Positions 15,710 to 22,244 of a DNA stretch of 22,244 nt are shown piece after piece (the first letter of the stretch is position 1; each line of letters opens with the position of its first letter). The position numbers were made by a program, and so were the translations under genes. The DNA is from Verrucomicrobiota bacterium (lineage in GTDB: Bacteria; Verrucomicrobiota; Verrucomicrobiae; Limisphaerales; UBA11358). The notes beneath the pieces were generated by a model. It saw nothing but the letters and a program-made list of their open reading frames with translations, did no database searches and had not been told where the DNA came from. The stretch lies in NCBI GenBank assembly GCA_014860005.1, contig JACZKP010000063.1:1-22244 (forward strand), in the 5' to 3' direction.

Positions 15710-16888
15710 CTACCTTTGCAGATGAGATCCACTCGCAGCGTCGAACGCGGCGGTTACAGCAGCAATCAAATCTCCGCGCACCCGGCTGACCCGGTTGTTA
15801 TCGCGCGTGGGATGAACGCGATTGGTCAGCAGCACGAGGTAGAGCTTCCGCTGTGGGTCCAGCCACATCGAAGTACCGGTGAAACCAGTGTGAGAAACCG
15901 CTGGACCAAAACTGCCGGAATCATTCTTCGTTAATCCCCAACCAAGCGTGCGGTGCGAACGGGTGTCGAACTGCCGCTCGCGAAGAAAGTCCTCCATCAC
16001 AGGCTTGGGAAACAACTGACTGCGCCCATCCAGGCCACGCAGCATTTCCGCGGCGAACATTCCAAGGTCTTCGGCCGTGGCGAACAAGCCGGCGTGGCCC
16101 GTGATCCCCTGCCCCGCCCGCGCATTCTCGTCATGCACCACGCCGCACACGAATTCGCCGGTTTCCGGCAAGCGTTCGGTGGGCGGAATTCGCGCATGTA
16201 ACTTCGGCGGCGGATTGCGAAACATATTGGTCATCTGCAACGGGCCGAAAACCAGCTCGCGTTCCAGTTGCGCCAGCGGTTTGCCGCCGATGCGCGCGGC
16301 GATTTCACCGGCGAGAATCATGCCTGGATCACTGTAACGATAGGTTTGTCCCGGCTCACTCTCCAGCGGCGCGGCGTAAATCGCCGCGAGCAGTTCGGCA
16401 TAGGAAGCAGTGGATTTGTAGAAGGGCTTCCATGAAACCAGACCGGCGGTGTGCGTGAGCAGATGTTCAAGGGTGACCTTTTCGCGCCGCTCCTTCTCCT
16501 CGGCGTTGGCTGCGGTGGCGATGAACTCTGGCAGATGATTGCCGGCGGATTCATTCATTCGCACCTTCCCCAATGCTGCCAGGCGCATGTAAACGGCGGT
16601 GGTGCCCGCCACCTTGGTCACGGATGCCAGATCGTAAATCGTCGCTGTGGTCACCGGAGCGCCGTCTGCGTAATCAAACTTACCAAACGCCGCAGACCAG
16701 AGGACTTTCTCATCGGTGCCGACCGTCACCGTGCAACCGGGATAAGCACGGTCTTTGATCCCTTGTTCGAGAATCTTCTCCGCCGCTGTGAAATTGAGTG
16801 TTGCCAGTTCTCCCTGCGCCCACGCTGGGCCAGCATGAACGATCCAGCCCAAAAGGAGGCCCAGTTGAAATGTGTGTCGCCAGTTCAT
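15710..16888 (-). CDS. Secreted class-C-type serine hydrolase (beta-lactamase/DD-peptidase fold)
   Basis: This is a 392-residue exported protein. The signal peptide is about residues 1-25 (ending AWA). The serine-hydrolase fold carries the catalytic SVTK box at 89-92 (nucleophile Ser89, Lys92), YSD at 185-187 (second box, usually YxN) and HTGFTG at 333-338 (third box, normally KTG, here His as in many esterase-type members). Such proteins range from class C beta-lactamases to DD-peptidases and esterases. The His in box 3 and the lack of resistance-gene context make a resistance role unlikely. Relatives of this type are often associated with peptidoglycan or GlcNAc recycling, but nothing here proves that. 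The gene ends 47 bp from the repeat shared with the YeiH-type gene. It is divergent from the small gene at 17027. Confidence 0.88.
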   Translation of the reverse strand: MNWRHTFQLGLLLGWIVHAGPAWAQGELATLNFTAAEKILEQGIKDRAYPGCTVTVGTDEKVLWSAAFGKFDYADGAPVTTATIYDLASVTKVAGTTAVYMRLAALGKVRMNESAGNHLPEFIATAANAEEKERREKVTLEHLLTHTAGLVSWKPFYKSTASYAELLAAIYAAPLESEPGQTYRYSDPGMILAGEIAARIGGKPLAQLERELVFGPLQMTNMFRNPPPKLHARIPPTERLPETGEFVCGVVHDENARAGQGITGHAGLFATAEDLGMFAAEMLRGLDGRSQLFPKPVMEDFLRERQFDTRSHRTLGWGLTKNDSGSFGPAVSHTGFTGTSMWLDPQRKLYLVLLTNRVHPTRDNNRVSRVRGDLIAAVTAAFDAASGSHLQR

Positions 16889-16990
16889 GCGCGAAACTCA
16901 TACGCAAAGGCAGCGGGTGGCGCACTGAAAATCTGCCTTTCAGATGTGAGTGAGTGGGACAGCGCAATCCGTGCGTCCGCGACTGAAAGA

Positions 16991-17018
16991 TTGTCCCGGC
17001 AAAATGACGCGCTATAGT
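16991..17018 (+). promoter_or_regulatory. Sigma-70-like promoter very close to the start codon
   Basis: TTGTCC (16991-16996), a 16-nt spacer and TATAGT (17013-17018) fit a sigma-70-type promoter. Only 8 nt separate the -10 box from the ATG at 17027, so the transcript would start at or next to the start codon, and no ribosome binding site is seen. This suggests a leaderless mRNA for the small gene. Confidence 0.4.
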
Positions 17019-17026
17019 CCCGTCCA

Positions 17027-17299
17027 ATGAAGCGCAAGACGCGACAAGAGATTCTGGACCTTTACTTCCTGGATGCCCGCAGCCGTCTGATTGATCTGGC
17101 CGCGTTTCTCGACCGGGTGGAGCGTGCTTCAGGGCCAGATGATTTCCGCCTGAAAGCATTTCGTAAAGCTTTGCAGGAGCTTTCAGGCGCGAAGAAACAA
17201 CGCGCCCAACGGGTGCTACTTGCGTTCAGTGACACGACAGCAAAACCAATTACTGCCGCAACAACGAAGGCTGCGTGTGGTGCGTGGGCTGGTTCGTAA
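17027..17299 (+). CDS. Small conserved protein next to an EboB-type hydrolase
   Basis: This 90-residue helical, basic protein starts MKRKTRQEILDLYFLDARS and continues RLIDLAAFLDRVERASGPDDFRLKAFRKALQEL. Its composition and lack of a hydrophobic segment indicate a soluble protein. I recall very similar short proteins immediately before TatD-family genes in Verrucomicrobiota, in a setting like ebo clusters, but no function is known. A promoter-like sequence sits 8 nt before the start codon. The stop at 17299 is followed after 5 bp by the next gene, which seems to have inserted between it and the TatD-type gene. Confidence 0.68.
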   Translation: MKRKTRQEILDLYFLDARSRLIDLAAFLDRVERASGPDDFRLKAFRKALQELSGAKKQRAQRVLLAFSDTTAKPITAATTKAACGAWAGS

Positions 17300-17304
17300 T
17301 CAGG

Positions 17305-18165
17305 ATGAATCAAATGAATCTATATTTTCAATTCCTGACACAGAATCCGACTGCCGAAGCGATTAAATTGATCGAGATCCCCGCTCTGTTTTCCCAGAAC
17401 AAACCGCTGGGAGGCCGAGTTAAGGTTTCGAGTGAAGGTGTAATCAGCGGCTCGAAGTTTTTGCGAATTGAAGCTTTGACTGTGGCGAAGTCGGAACAAC
17501 GTTTCAACCAACTCGAAGTCATTTTTGATGTTGAGGCTTTGCAGTTTCCCATGACCGAGGGTGTCCTTGCGCTCAATGGTGTTTTTAGTCCTTCTCCAAA
17601 AAATGAGTTGTGGCTGCCATGTAGAGATTGGTCAATGGCCGTGGATGGGACGGCTGGAAATCGATGGACGATGGCAAAAATCAAGGAGACATCTCACCCA
17701 AGACCGTCGGTGTTTGAATTAGTGGCAACCGTTGAGACTTCACATTCTGAGGACCGCGTCTTGGACGCTTGCGCTGAGTGGCTTTCGAGTGCGTTGCCAA
17801 AATCTTACTCAAAGGTCGGGCTTTTTGGCTGCTGCGATGCGGGAGGAGTGGATTTAGTTGTTAGGATTGAGAGTGATGTCCTGATGGCCCAGCGTATCCG
17901 TATAATGGCAAATACTTGGCCCTCCTATTATCCCGAACTTGGTGCTCGCTTGGAGGCACTTCACCCGTTGATGTTTGGATCGAAGCGGCTCTGCGCCAAA
18001 ATGAGCAAGGCGTTAGGAAAACATGCGCGAGTTTTACCGGGAAATCAGGTCCGAGATTTTTCTGTGGTTCGGTTAGATGAGAGGTGTGATATTTCTTCAG
18101 CCACAACAAACGCTACCAAAGCCGGTGCTCTAATCAAAATCGGCCCACCCAATGCGCTACATTGA
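17305..18165 (+). CDS. Unrecognised protein, possibly inserted
   Basis: This 286-residue protein has no signal peptide or membrane segment. The composition is balanced, with clear strand-rich segments in the first half ([47 protein letters not shown]). A mixed second half contains [16 protein letters not shown] (a Cys-Cys pair) and [19 protein letters not shown] do not recognise any family. The DNA is visibly richer in A+T than the genes on either side and codon use is looser, which suggests a recent arrival. I chose ATG at 17305; another ATG three codons later is possible. The stop codon lies 14 bp into the TatD-type gene, so translation of the two may be linked, or the overlap marks an imprecise insertion. 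Confidence 0.6.
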   Translation: MNQMNLYFQFLTQNPTAEAIKLIEIPALFSQNKPLGGRVKVSSEGVISGSKFLRIEALTVAKSEQRFNQLEVIFDVEALQFPMTEGVLALNGVFSPSPKNELWLPCRDWSMAVDGTAGNRWTMAKIKETSHPRPSVFELVATVETSHSEDRVLDACAEWLSSALPKSYSKVGLFGCCDAGGVDLVVRIESDVLMAQRIRIMANTWPSYYPELGARLEALHPLMFGSKRLCAKMSKALGKHARVLPGNQVRDFSVVRLDERCDISSATTNATKAGALIKIGPPNALH

Positions 18166-18961
18166 ACCCCACGCTCACATGGTCAGCCGGGTCACGGACG
18201 ATTACGTGCGGATGACCACGGCGGGCTGTGCGGCGGTCTGCGAACCAGCCTTCTGGGCGGGCTTTGACCGCAGCTCGCCCGACGGCTTTTACGACTATTT
18301 CTGCCAGTTGACCGAACACGAGCCGAAGCGCGCGGCGAAGTTCGGGCTGAAGCATTTTTCCTGGCTCTGCATCAATCCCAAGGAATCCGAGGACGTAAAA
18401 CTTGCGGAAGACGTCATCGCATTGATTCCGCAGTTTCTCAGCCGGCCAAACGTGCTGGGCATCGGGGAGATTGGGTTGAACAAGAATTCGCGCAACGAAC
18501 TCAAGGTACTCGAAAGGCACGTGGACCTCGCCGCGCAACATGATCAACTCATCCTGGTGCACACACCGCATCTCGAAGACAAACTCAAAGGCACGCGATT
18601 GATTCTGGATGTGCTCCAGAGTGACCGCCGCATCCAACCCGGACGAGTGATCATTGATCACGTCGAGGAACACACCGTGAAGCTCGTGCTCGATACCGGC
18701 ATGTGGGCGGGCATGACGCTTTATCCGGAGACGAAATGCACACCGGCGCGCGCGATTGACATACTGGAGACCTTCGGCAGCGAGCGGCTCTGGATGAACA
18801 GCGCCTGCGATTGGGGCGTGAGCGATCCGCTGGCGGTGCCGCGGACGGCGTTGGAAATGAAACGCCGCGGGCATCTCACGCGCGCCATCGAGCGGGTGGT
18901 GTTCCAGAATCCGAGAACGTTCCTGAGCCAGTGCCCGAAGTTCAAGCTCCCCGAGGTTTGA
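18152..18961 (+). CDS. eboB: TatD-family metal-dependent hydrolase, EboB type
   Basis: This 269-residue amidohydrolase-fold protein belongs to the TatD family. It carries the metal-site pattern of the superfamily: PHAH (His7, His9), GEIGLN (Glu106), VHTPH (His137), IDH (His170) and NSACDWG (Asp220). The sequence [30 protein letters not shown] and [12 protein letters not shown] is what I remember for EboB, the TatD-like member of the ebo (eustigmatophyte/bacterial operon) cluster. That cluster moves or processes prenyl-linked precursors, for example of scytonemin. The other ebo partners (EboA, C, D, E, F) are not in this window. The start codon at 18152 lies inside the previous frame. The metal-site assignment is strong; the ebo link is from memory, and an isolated copy might do another job. 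Confidence 0.82.
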   Translation: MRYIEPHAHMVSRVTDDYVRMTTAGCAAVCEPAFWAGFDRSSPDGFYDYFCQLTEHEPKRAAKFGLKHFSWLCINPKESEDVKLAEDVIALIPQFLSRPNVLGIGEIGLNKNSRNELKVLERHVDLAAQHDQLILVHTPHLEDKLKGTRLILDVLQSDRRIQPGRVIIDHVEEHTVKLVLDTGMWAGMTLYPETKCTPARAIDILETFGSERLWMNSACDWGVSDPLAVPRTALEMKRRGHLTRAIERVVFQNPRTFLSQCPKFKLPEV

Positions 18962-19117
18962 GGTCTGCCTCCTGGATTGAGCCCCTGCGAATATTTCTTT
19001 GCACGCCTGAGTGAGGCTTCAGGTTTTTTTTGGCGGTCCGCGGACTTGACCCAGCGACGGCAATATAGAAGAGTCGTTCCGACAACAGAGACGCCCTCTG
19101 GGTCGTTCGGCATACAC

Positions 19118-19699
19118 ATGAAGCGCTGCCGCAAAATCGCCGTTATCATTGGCTGCATGTTCGTTCTGGTACTTGGAGGATTACTGGTCACTGCGGTGGT
19201 TGTGGGACCTCCCGGCCCGAACTTTGTGTGTCATCGGAGTCTGAATGGCGCAGTTGCGCAGTGGATGCTCGAAACCACGAACGGGGTGACGTATCCAAAT
19301 GTGGGTGGTAGCAGTAGCCGCTCGCTTGCAGTCTTGGTTCCTTATGTCGATTTACGTGATACGAACGTCTTTCAGGACTACATGTATGTTCCAGGCCTAC
19401 ACTCTGATGATTCCGAGAGTTTGATCTTGTTCTACGTGAGAGAACCGTCTCGAAGAACATGGCACGGTGATACGCATTGGTTTCGCAGAGACAAGAGATG
19501 GGTCGTCCTGAATCCGCACATGTCGACGCCGGATGACGTTGATGCAAGGGGATGGAGTGAGTGCGCCGAGGCTATCTCGACGGAACAGCTCAGAACCAGA
19601 TTGAAGGCGACGCTCGATTATTTGAAGAGCGAGGACAGACCGGGGTGGCAAGTTACGACGGCGGAGCATACACGGTTTTTGAACACAATTAAGGAATGA
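19118..19699 (+). CDS. Membrane-anchored hypothetical protein
   Basis: This 193-residue protein has an N-terminal helix (residues 6-27, IAVIIGCMFVLVLGGLLVTAVVV) that serves as an anchor or signal, followed by a soluble extracytoplasmic domain. Conserved-looking segments are PPGPNFVCHRSLNGAVAQWM, VTYPNVGG, YMYVPGLHSDDSESLILFYV and HGDTHWFRRDKRWVVLNP. I recognise the pattern as a lineage-type protein found in Verrucomicrobiota but know no function. ATG at 19118 is preferred over a frame extension upstream because the hydrophobic anchor then follows directly. It is the last gene before a spacer and the chemoreceptor gene. Confidence 0.65.
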   Translation: MKRCRKIAVIIGCMFVLVLGGLLVTAVVVGPPGPNFVCHRSLNGAVAQWMLETTNGVTYPNVGGSSSRSLAVLVPYVDLRDTNVFQDYMYVPGLHSDDSESLILFYVREPSRRTWHGDTHWFRRDKRWVVLNPHMSTPDDVDARGWSECAEAISTEQLRTRLKATLDYLKSEDRPGWQVTTAEHTRFLNTIKE

Positions 19700-20028
19700 G
19701 AATGCCGAACAAAGGTGGCGTATTTTCCGTCAGTTTTCTTGTACGAAATCTCCAGAGTGGGGCCGCCGCGCCGACGATTCGGACAAGCGAGGCGAGCGAC
19801 GGCAACGGTCTGCCAGATTCTGGTGCCCTCCAGCGGCACAAACATCCTTGTTTTTCCCGCACCAGAGCCGCATCCTGCTGGCAGGTCAGTACGTCCGATG
19901 TTAGATCATCAAGCCAACCCAATGCCCCTCGCCCGCTGCACGGCTGCAACGGCGACCCGTGACCCGGCGGTGGCTGGTTGTCACCGGTCGCCCGCGGCTT
20001 TTGCTGGCCTCGCGGACACTCTCTTGAA
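19700..20028. other. Spacer before the chemoreceptor gene
   Basis: No reading frame here is convincing. The stretch should hold the promoter of the Wsp-like operon, but I see no good -35/-10 pair. The GC-rich block 19750-19810 (GCCGCCGCGCCGACG...) resembles repeat debris. The last 10 bases before ATG at 20029 have no clear ribosome binding site. Confidence 0.5.
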
Positions 20029-21633
20029 ATGAAAATGTCCATCTGGCAACGGCTAAACACCACCTTGGCGCTCATGATCGTCCTGCTTCTGGCGGGCTTC
20101 GCGCTGGCTTGGTGGATTGAATACACACGGTCGGAGAGTTTACGCACCAGCAAACGATTAGACAGCGACTACACCCGGCTCCGCTACAACATGGTCCAAA
20201 TGAGCGATGCCCTGCGCAGTTCGCTGCTCAAAGCCGCCGCCTCGGGGAATGAGGCGGAGCGGAAACAGATGCGCGACGCGGAATTGGACCTGCAAACCAC
20301 CTTTCAGACCATGAGGCCGGGGGCGCTCACCTCGCCAGTCCTGGCTGATACCGTCAGGAGCTTACGCGACTTCACCACGCGCACCTTCGTGCCATTCCAT
20401 ACCAACGCGTTCACGCTGCTGGCCAGCGAGCCGGCCACCGTGCGGGAACAGTACCAAAAGGATTACGACCCGCTGCTGAAGCAACGCGACCAGTTATTTG
20501 CCGAATTGCGAACGCAGATAGATGAAGTGCGCAAAGCCGGCGACATCCGCGCCACCCGGACCTCAATCATTGGCTCCGTGCTCATCTTTGTGGTAGCCAT
20601 CGGCGCATTTTTTGTGGCGCGCCTACAATCCTCCGCCGTCACTATTCCGCTGAACCATCTCGTCGGCGCCATCGAACGAATGCGCCTCGGCGATTTCACG
20701 CAACGCGTCACGCTCGCGCGGCAGGACGAGTTCGGCATTTTGGGCGACGGCTTGAATCGGCTCGCCGATGATCTGTCCGTCCTGGTCGGCCAGGTGCAAC
20801 GCTCCGGCATTCAGGTTAACATGACGGCGACCGAGATCGCCGCGACGGCGCGGGAGCAGCAAAGCACCACCACGGAGATCGCCGCCAACACCGCCGAGAT
20901 CGGCGCCACGTCCCGGGAGATTTCCGCGACTTCCAAGGAACTGGACAAGACCATGACCGAAGTCCGGCAGGTGGCCGATCACACCACCGAACTCGCCAAT
21001 CAGGGTCAGACCGCCATCGCTCGCATGGAAACCAACCTCCGTCAGATCATGGACGCCTCGCGCGCCATCAACACCAAGCTTGCCGTCCTCAACGACAAAA
21101 CCGCCAACATCAACACCGTCGTCACCACCATCACCAAAGTCGCCGACCAGACGAACTTGCTTTCGCTCAACGCCGCCATCGAAGCCGAGAAAGCCGGCGA
21201 ATACGGACTGGGCTTTGCCGTCGTGGCCATGGAAATTCGCCGACTCGCCGACCAGACCGCGGTGGCCACCTATGACATCGAGAAGATGGTCAAGGAAATG
21301 CAATCCGCCGTCGCCGCCGGCGTGATGAGCCTGGACAAATTCTCCGAAGAAGTCCGGCACGGCGTGGAAGAAATCCGCCAGGTCAGCACGCAACTCGCGC
21401 AAATCATTCATCAAGTGCAAACCCTCACCCCGCGCTTTCAAACCGTGAGCGAAGGCATGCACGCCCAATCCACCGGCGCCCAACAAATCAGCGAAACCCT
21501 GTCGCAACTCAGCGAAGCCGCGCATCAGACGGCCGACTCGTTGCGGCAATCCAATCTCGCCATCGAGCAACTCAATGAAGCCGCGCGCGGCCTGCAAACC
21601 AGCGTGGCCCGCTTCCAATTGGAGCCGAAATGA
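20029..21633 (+). CDS. wspA: WspA-type methyl-accepting chemotaxis protein
   Basis: This 534-residue membrane chemoreceptor has TM1 at about residues 11-30, a helical periplasmic sensor domain (about 31-176, four-helix-bundle type), TM2 at about 179-197, a HAMP domain (about 200-252) and a long cytoplasmic coiled coil to the end. The signalling tip, [20 protein letters not shown] (377-396) followed by [15 protein letters not shown], is the Wsp-type variant, which differs from the enteric EAARAGEQGRGF tip. WspA clusters at the surface and, through a CheA-like kinase, drives a c-di-GMP-producing response regulator in biofilm formation. The next gene is CheW/WspB-like, as in wsp operons. ATG at 20029 or 20035 is possible; a longer frame at 19978 lacks similarity. 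Confidence 0.88.
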   Translation: MKMSIWQRLNTTLALMIVLLLAGFALAWWIEYTRSESLRTSKRLDSDYTRLRYNMVQMSDALRSSLLKAAASGNEAERKQMRDAELDLQTTFQTMRPGALTSPVLADTVRSLRDFTTRTFVPFHTNAFTLLASEPATVREQYQKDYDPLLKQRDQLFAELRTQIDEVRKAGDIRATRTSIIGSVLIFVVAIGAFFVARLQSSAVTIPLNHLVGAIERMRLGDFTQRVTLARQDEFGILGDGLNRLADDLSVLVGQVQRSGIQVNMTATEIAATAREQQSTTTEIAANTAEIGATSREISATSKELDKTMTEVRQVADHTTELANQGQTAIARMETNLRQIMDASRAINTKLAVLNDKTANINTVVTTITKVADQTNLLSLNAAIEAEKAGEYGLGFAVVAMEIRRLADQTAVATYDIEKMVKEMQSAVAAGVMSLDKFSEEVRHGVEEIRQVSTQLAQIIHQVQTLTPRFQTVSEGMHAQSTGAQQISETLSQLSEAAHQTADSLRQSNLAIEQLNEAARGLQTSVARFQLEPK

Positions 21634-21701
21634 ACCCAACCGAAAAACCGATAACCGATAATCAAAATTGCTTTCTGCATTCCGCTGTGCGCTTTTTTTG
21701 A

Positions 21702-22244
21702 ATGTTGTATCTGCTCTTCCAACTCGGCCACGACCGCTACGCGCTGCCGGCGCGGGACGTGGTGGAAGTGTTGCCCTACCTCGCCCTGCCCCCCATCCCG
21801 CGCGCGGCCCCGGGCGTGGCCGGTCTTTGCAACTATCGCGGTCGCCCCGTGCCCGTGCTGGACCTGTGCGCCCTTTTATGGGACCGGCCCGCGCGCGCGG
21901 TGCTCAGCACCCGCATCATCATTGTCAAAGCTGGCGAACCTTCCGCCCCGGAATCATTGCTCGGCTTCATTGCTGAACGCGCCACCGGCACGCTGCGTCG
22001 CGACCCCGGCGACCTGGTGGGCAAAATCCCGACGAGGATGGCGGATGGCGGAGGCCGCTCTGCGCTGGCAGGGGAGAATAGAGGATGGCAGATCGAAGAT
22101 GGCACCCGTCCATCCTCCAGAGAAGTGTCGCCCTCTCCCCCCACACCCCCCTCTCCCGCAGGGCCAACGGGAGGAGAGGGGGGAAGGACGGTGGGGGGAG
22201 AGGGCCATTCTCGACGCCATCCTCCATCCTCTCCCGGTGCCCTC
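21702..22244 (+). CDS. wspB: CheW/WspB-like adaptor, 3' end outside the window
   Basis: At least 181 residues are open to the window's end. Residues 1-105 are a CheW-type SH3-like adaptor: FQLGHDRYALPARDVVEVLPY, PGVAGLCNYRGRPVPVLDLC and RIIIVKAG, then LLGFIAERATGTLRRD. It should couple the WspA-like receptor to a CheA/WspE-like kinase. After GDLVGKI the reading frame goes through a repeat element (22034-22231) that adds about 66 residues of Ser/Pro/Gly/Arg-rich sequence. A proper family-like stretch is expected to resume downstream, so the protein may carry a flexible loop. The start ATG at 21702 is 68 bp after the receptor gene, in good operon context. The true 3' end cannot be seen. Confidence 0.75.
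   Translation, partial: MLYLLFQLGHDRYALPARDVVEVLPYLALPPIPRAAPGVAGLCNYRGRPVPVLDLCALLWDRPARAVLSTRIIIVKAGEPSAPESLLGFIAERATGTLRRDPGDLVGKIPTRMADGGGRSALAGENRGWQIEDGTRPSSREVSPSPPTPPSPAGPTGGEGGRTVGGEGHSRRHPPSSPGAL
22034..22231. repeat. 198-bp nested-palindrome element inside the CheW-like gene
   Basis: The outer ends are GAGGATGGCGGATGGCG (22034-22050) and CGCCATCCTCCATCCTC (22215-22231), inverted with one mismatch in 17. Inside are CCCTCTCCCCCCAC (22131-22144) and GTGGGGGGAGAGGG (22191-22204), perfect 14-bp inverted repeats. A further GAGGATGG/CCATCCTC pair lies at 22081-22117. The length is exactly 66 codons with no stop in the gene's frame. It resembles a MITE or a Verrucomicrobiota dispersed repeat, with no coding capacity of its own. 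Confidence 0.6.

Noticed and set aside
15710..16888. Reading the serine hydrolase as a beta-lactamase resistance gene
   Set aside because: Box 2 is YSD and box 3 is HTG instead of the typical YxN and KTG, and nothing nearby suggests resistance. Esterase or peptidase activity is at least as likely.
17297..18136. TAATCA at 17297-17302 and 18131-18136 as a target-site duplication around the unknown gene
   Set aside because: Six bases can recur by chance and no inverted ends or transposase accompany them.
20623..21639. Minus-strand open frame (338 codons)
   Set aside because: It is antisense to the chemoreceptor coiled-coil region. Its Gly/Asp/Leu-rich sequence reflects the heptad codons of the real gene.

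Overview
The window looks like a chromosomal segment from a Verrucomicrobiota bacterium, probably in or near the Pedosphaerales/Limisphaerales. That placement is an inference. It rests on moderately high GC, the gene families (large secreted beta-helix proteins, a lone ebo-type TatD hydrolase, Wsp-type chemoreceptor signalling) and short nested-palindrome repeats that resemble ones I remember from that phylum. No rRNA, tRNA or CRISPR array was found.

Layout. (1) Positions 1-1860 look like a small integron-type cassette array without a visible integrase. It holds, all on the minus strand, a DUF4304-like gene, a DUF6717-like gene, and a RelE/ParE-type toxin with a short antitoxin; attC-like sites lie between and beside them. 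(2) Positions 1890-2500 are a graveyard of mobile DNA: a probable 5' fragment of a group II intron, a frameshifted tail of a REP-associated Y1 transposase, and a 117-bp multi-hairpin repeat. (3) Positions 2567-6799 form a plus-strand operon: HpcH/HpaI aldolase, GH84 glycosidase, a GNAT acetyltransferase overlapping it by 4 nt, and a DegT/DnrJ-type PLP aminotransferase. The GH84 and GNAT proteins correspond to the two end domains of animal O-GlcNAcase, here as separate coupled genes. (4) Positions 6809-13438 are on the minus strand: a lipoprotein, two large secreted beta-helix proteins (the first GH141-like, the second ending in a LamG-type domain) that overlap by 4 nt, and then a multi-pass membrane protein.

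(5) Positions 13440-16888 hold repeat-rich spacer DNA, a YeiH-family transporter with an unusual N-terminal extension, another palindromic repeat, and a convergent secreted class-C-type serine hydrolase. (6) Positions 16990-18961 hold a promoter-like sequence very close to a small conserved gene, an unrecognised gene of lower GC that seems wedged in, and a TatD-family hydrolase of the EboB type. (7) Positions 19118-22244 hold a membrane-anchored hypothetical protein, a spacer, a WspA-type chemoreceptor and the start of a CheW/WspB-like adaptor. The adaptor carries a 198-bp nested-palindrome element in frame, and the window ends inside the gene.

The operon in (3) reads as amino-sugar or acetylated-sugar processing, and the block in (4) as attack on complex polysaccharide. 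Both fit a saprophytic glycan-degrading lifestyle. The end of the window is the start of a surface-sensing (Wsp-like) signalling operon. All family assignments are from motif recognition by eye; no database search was run.
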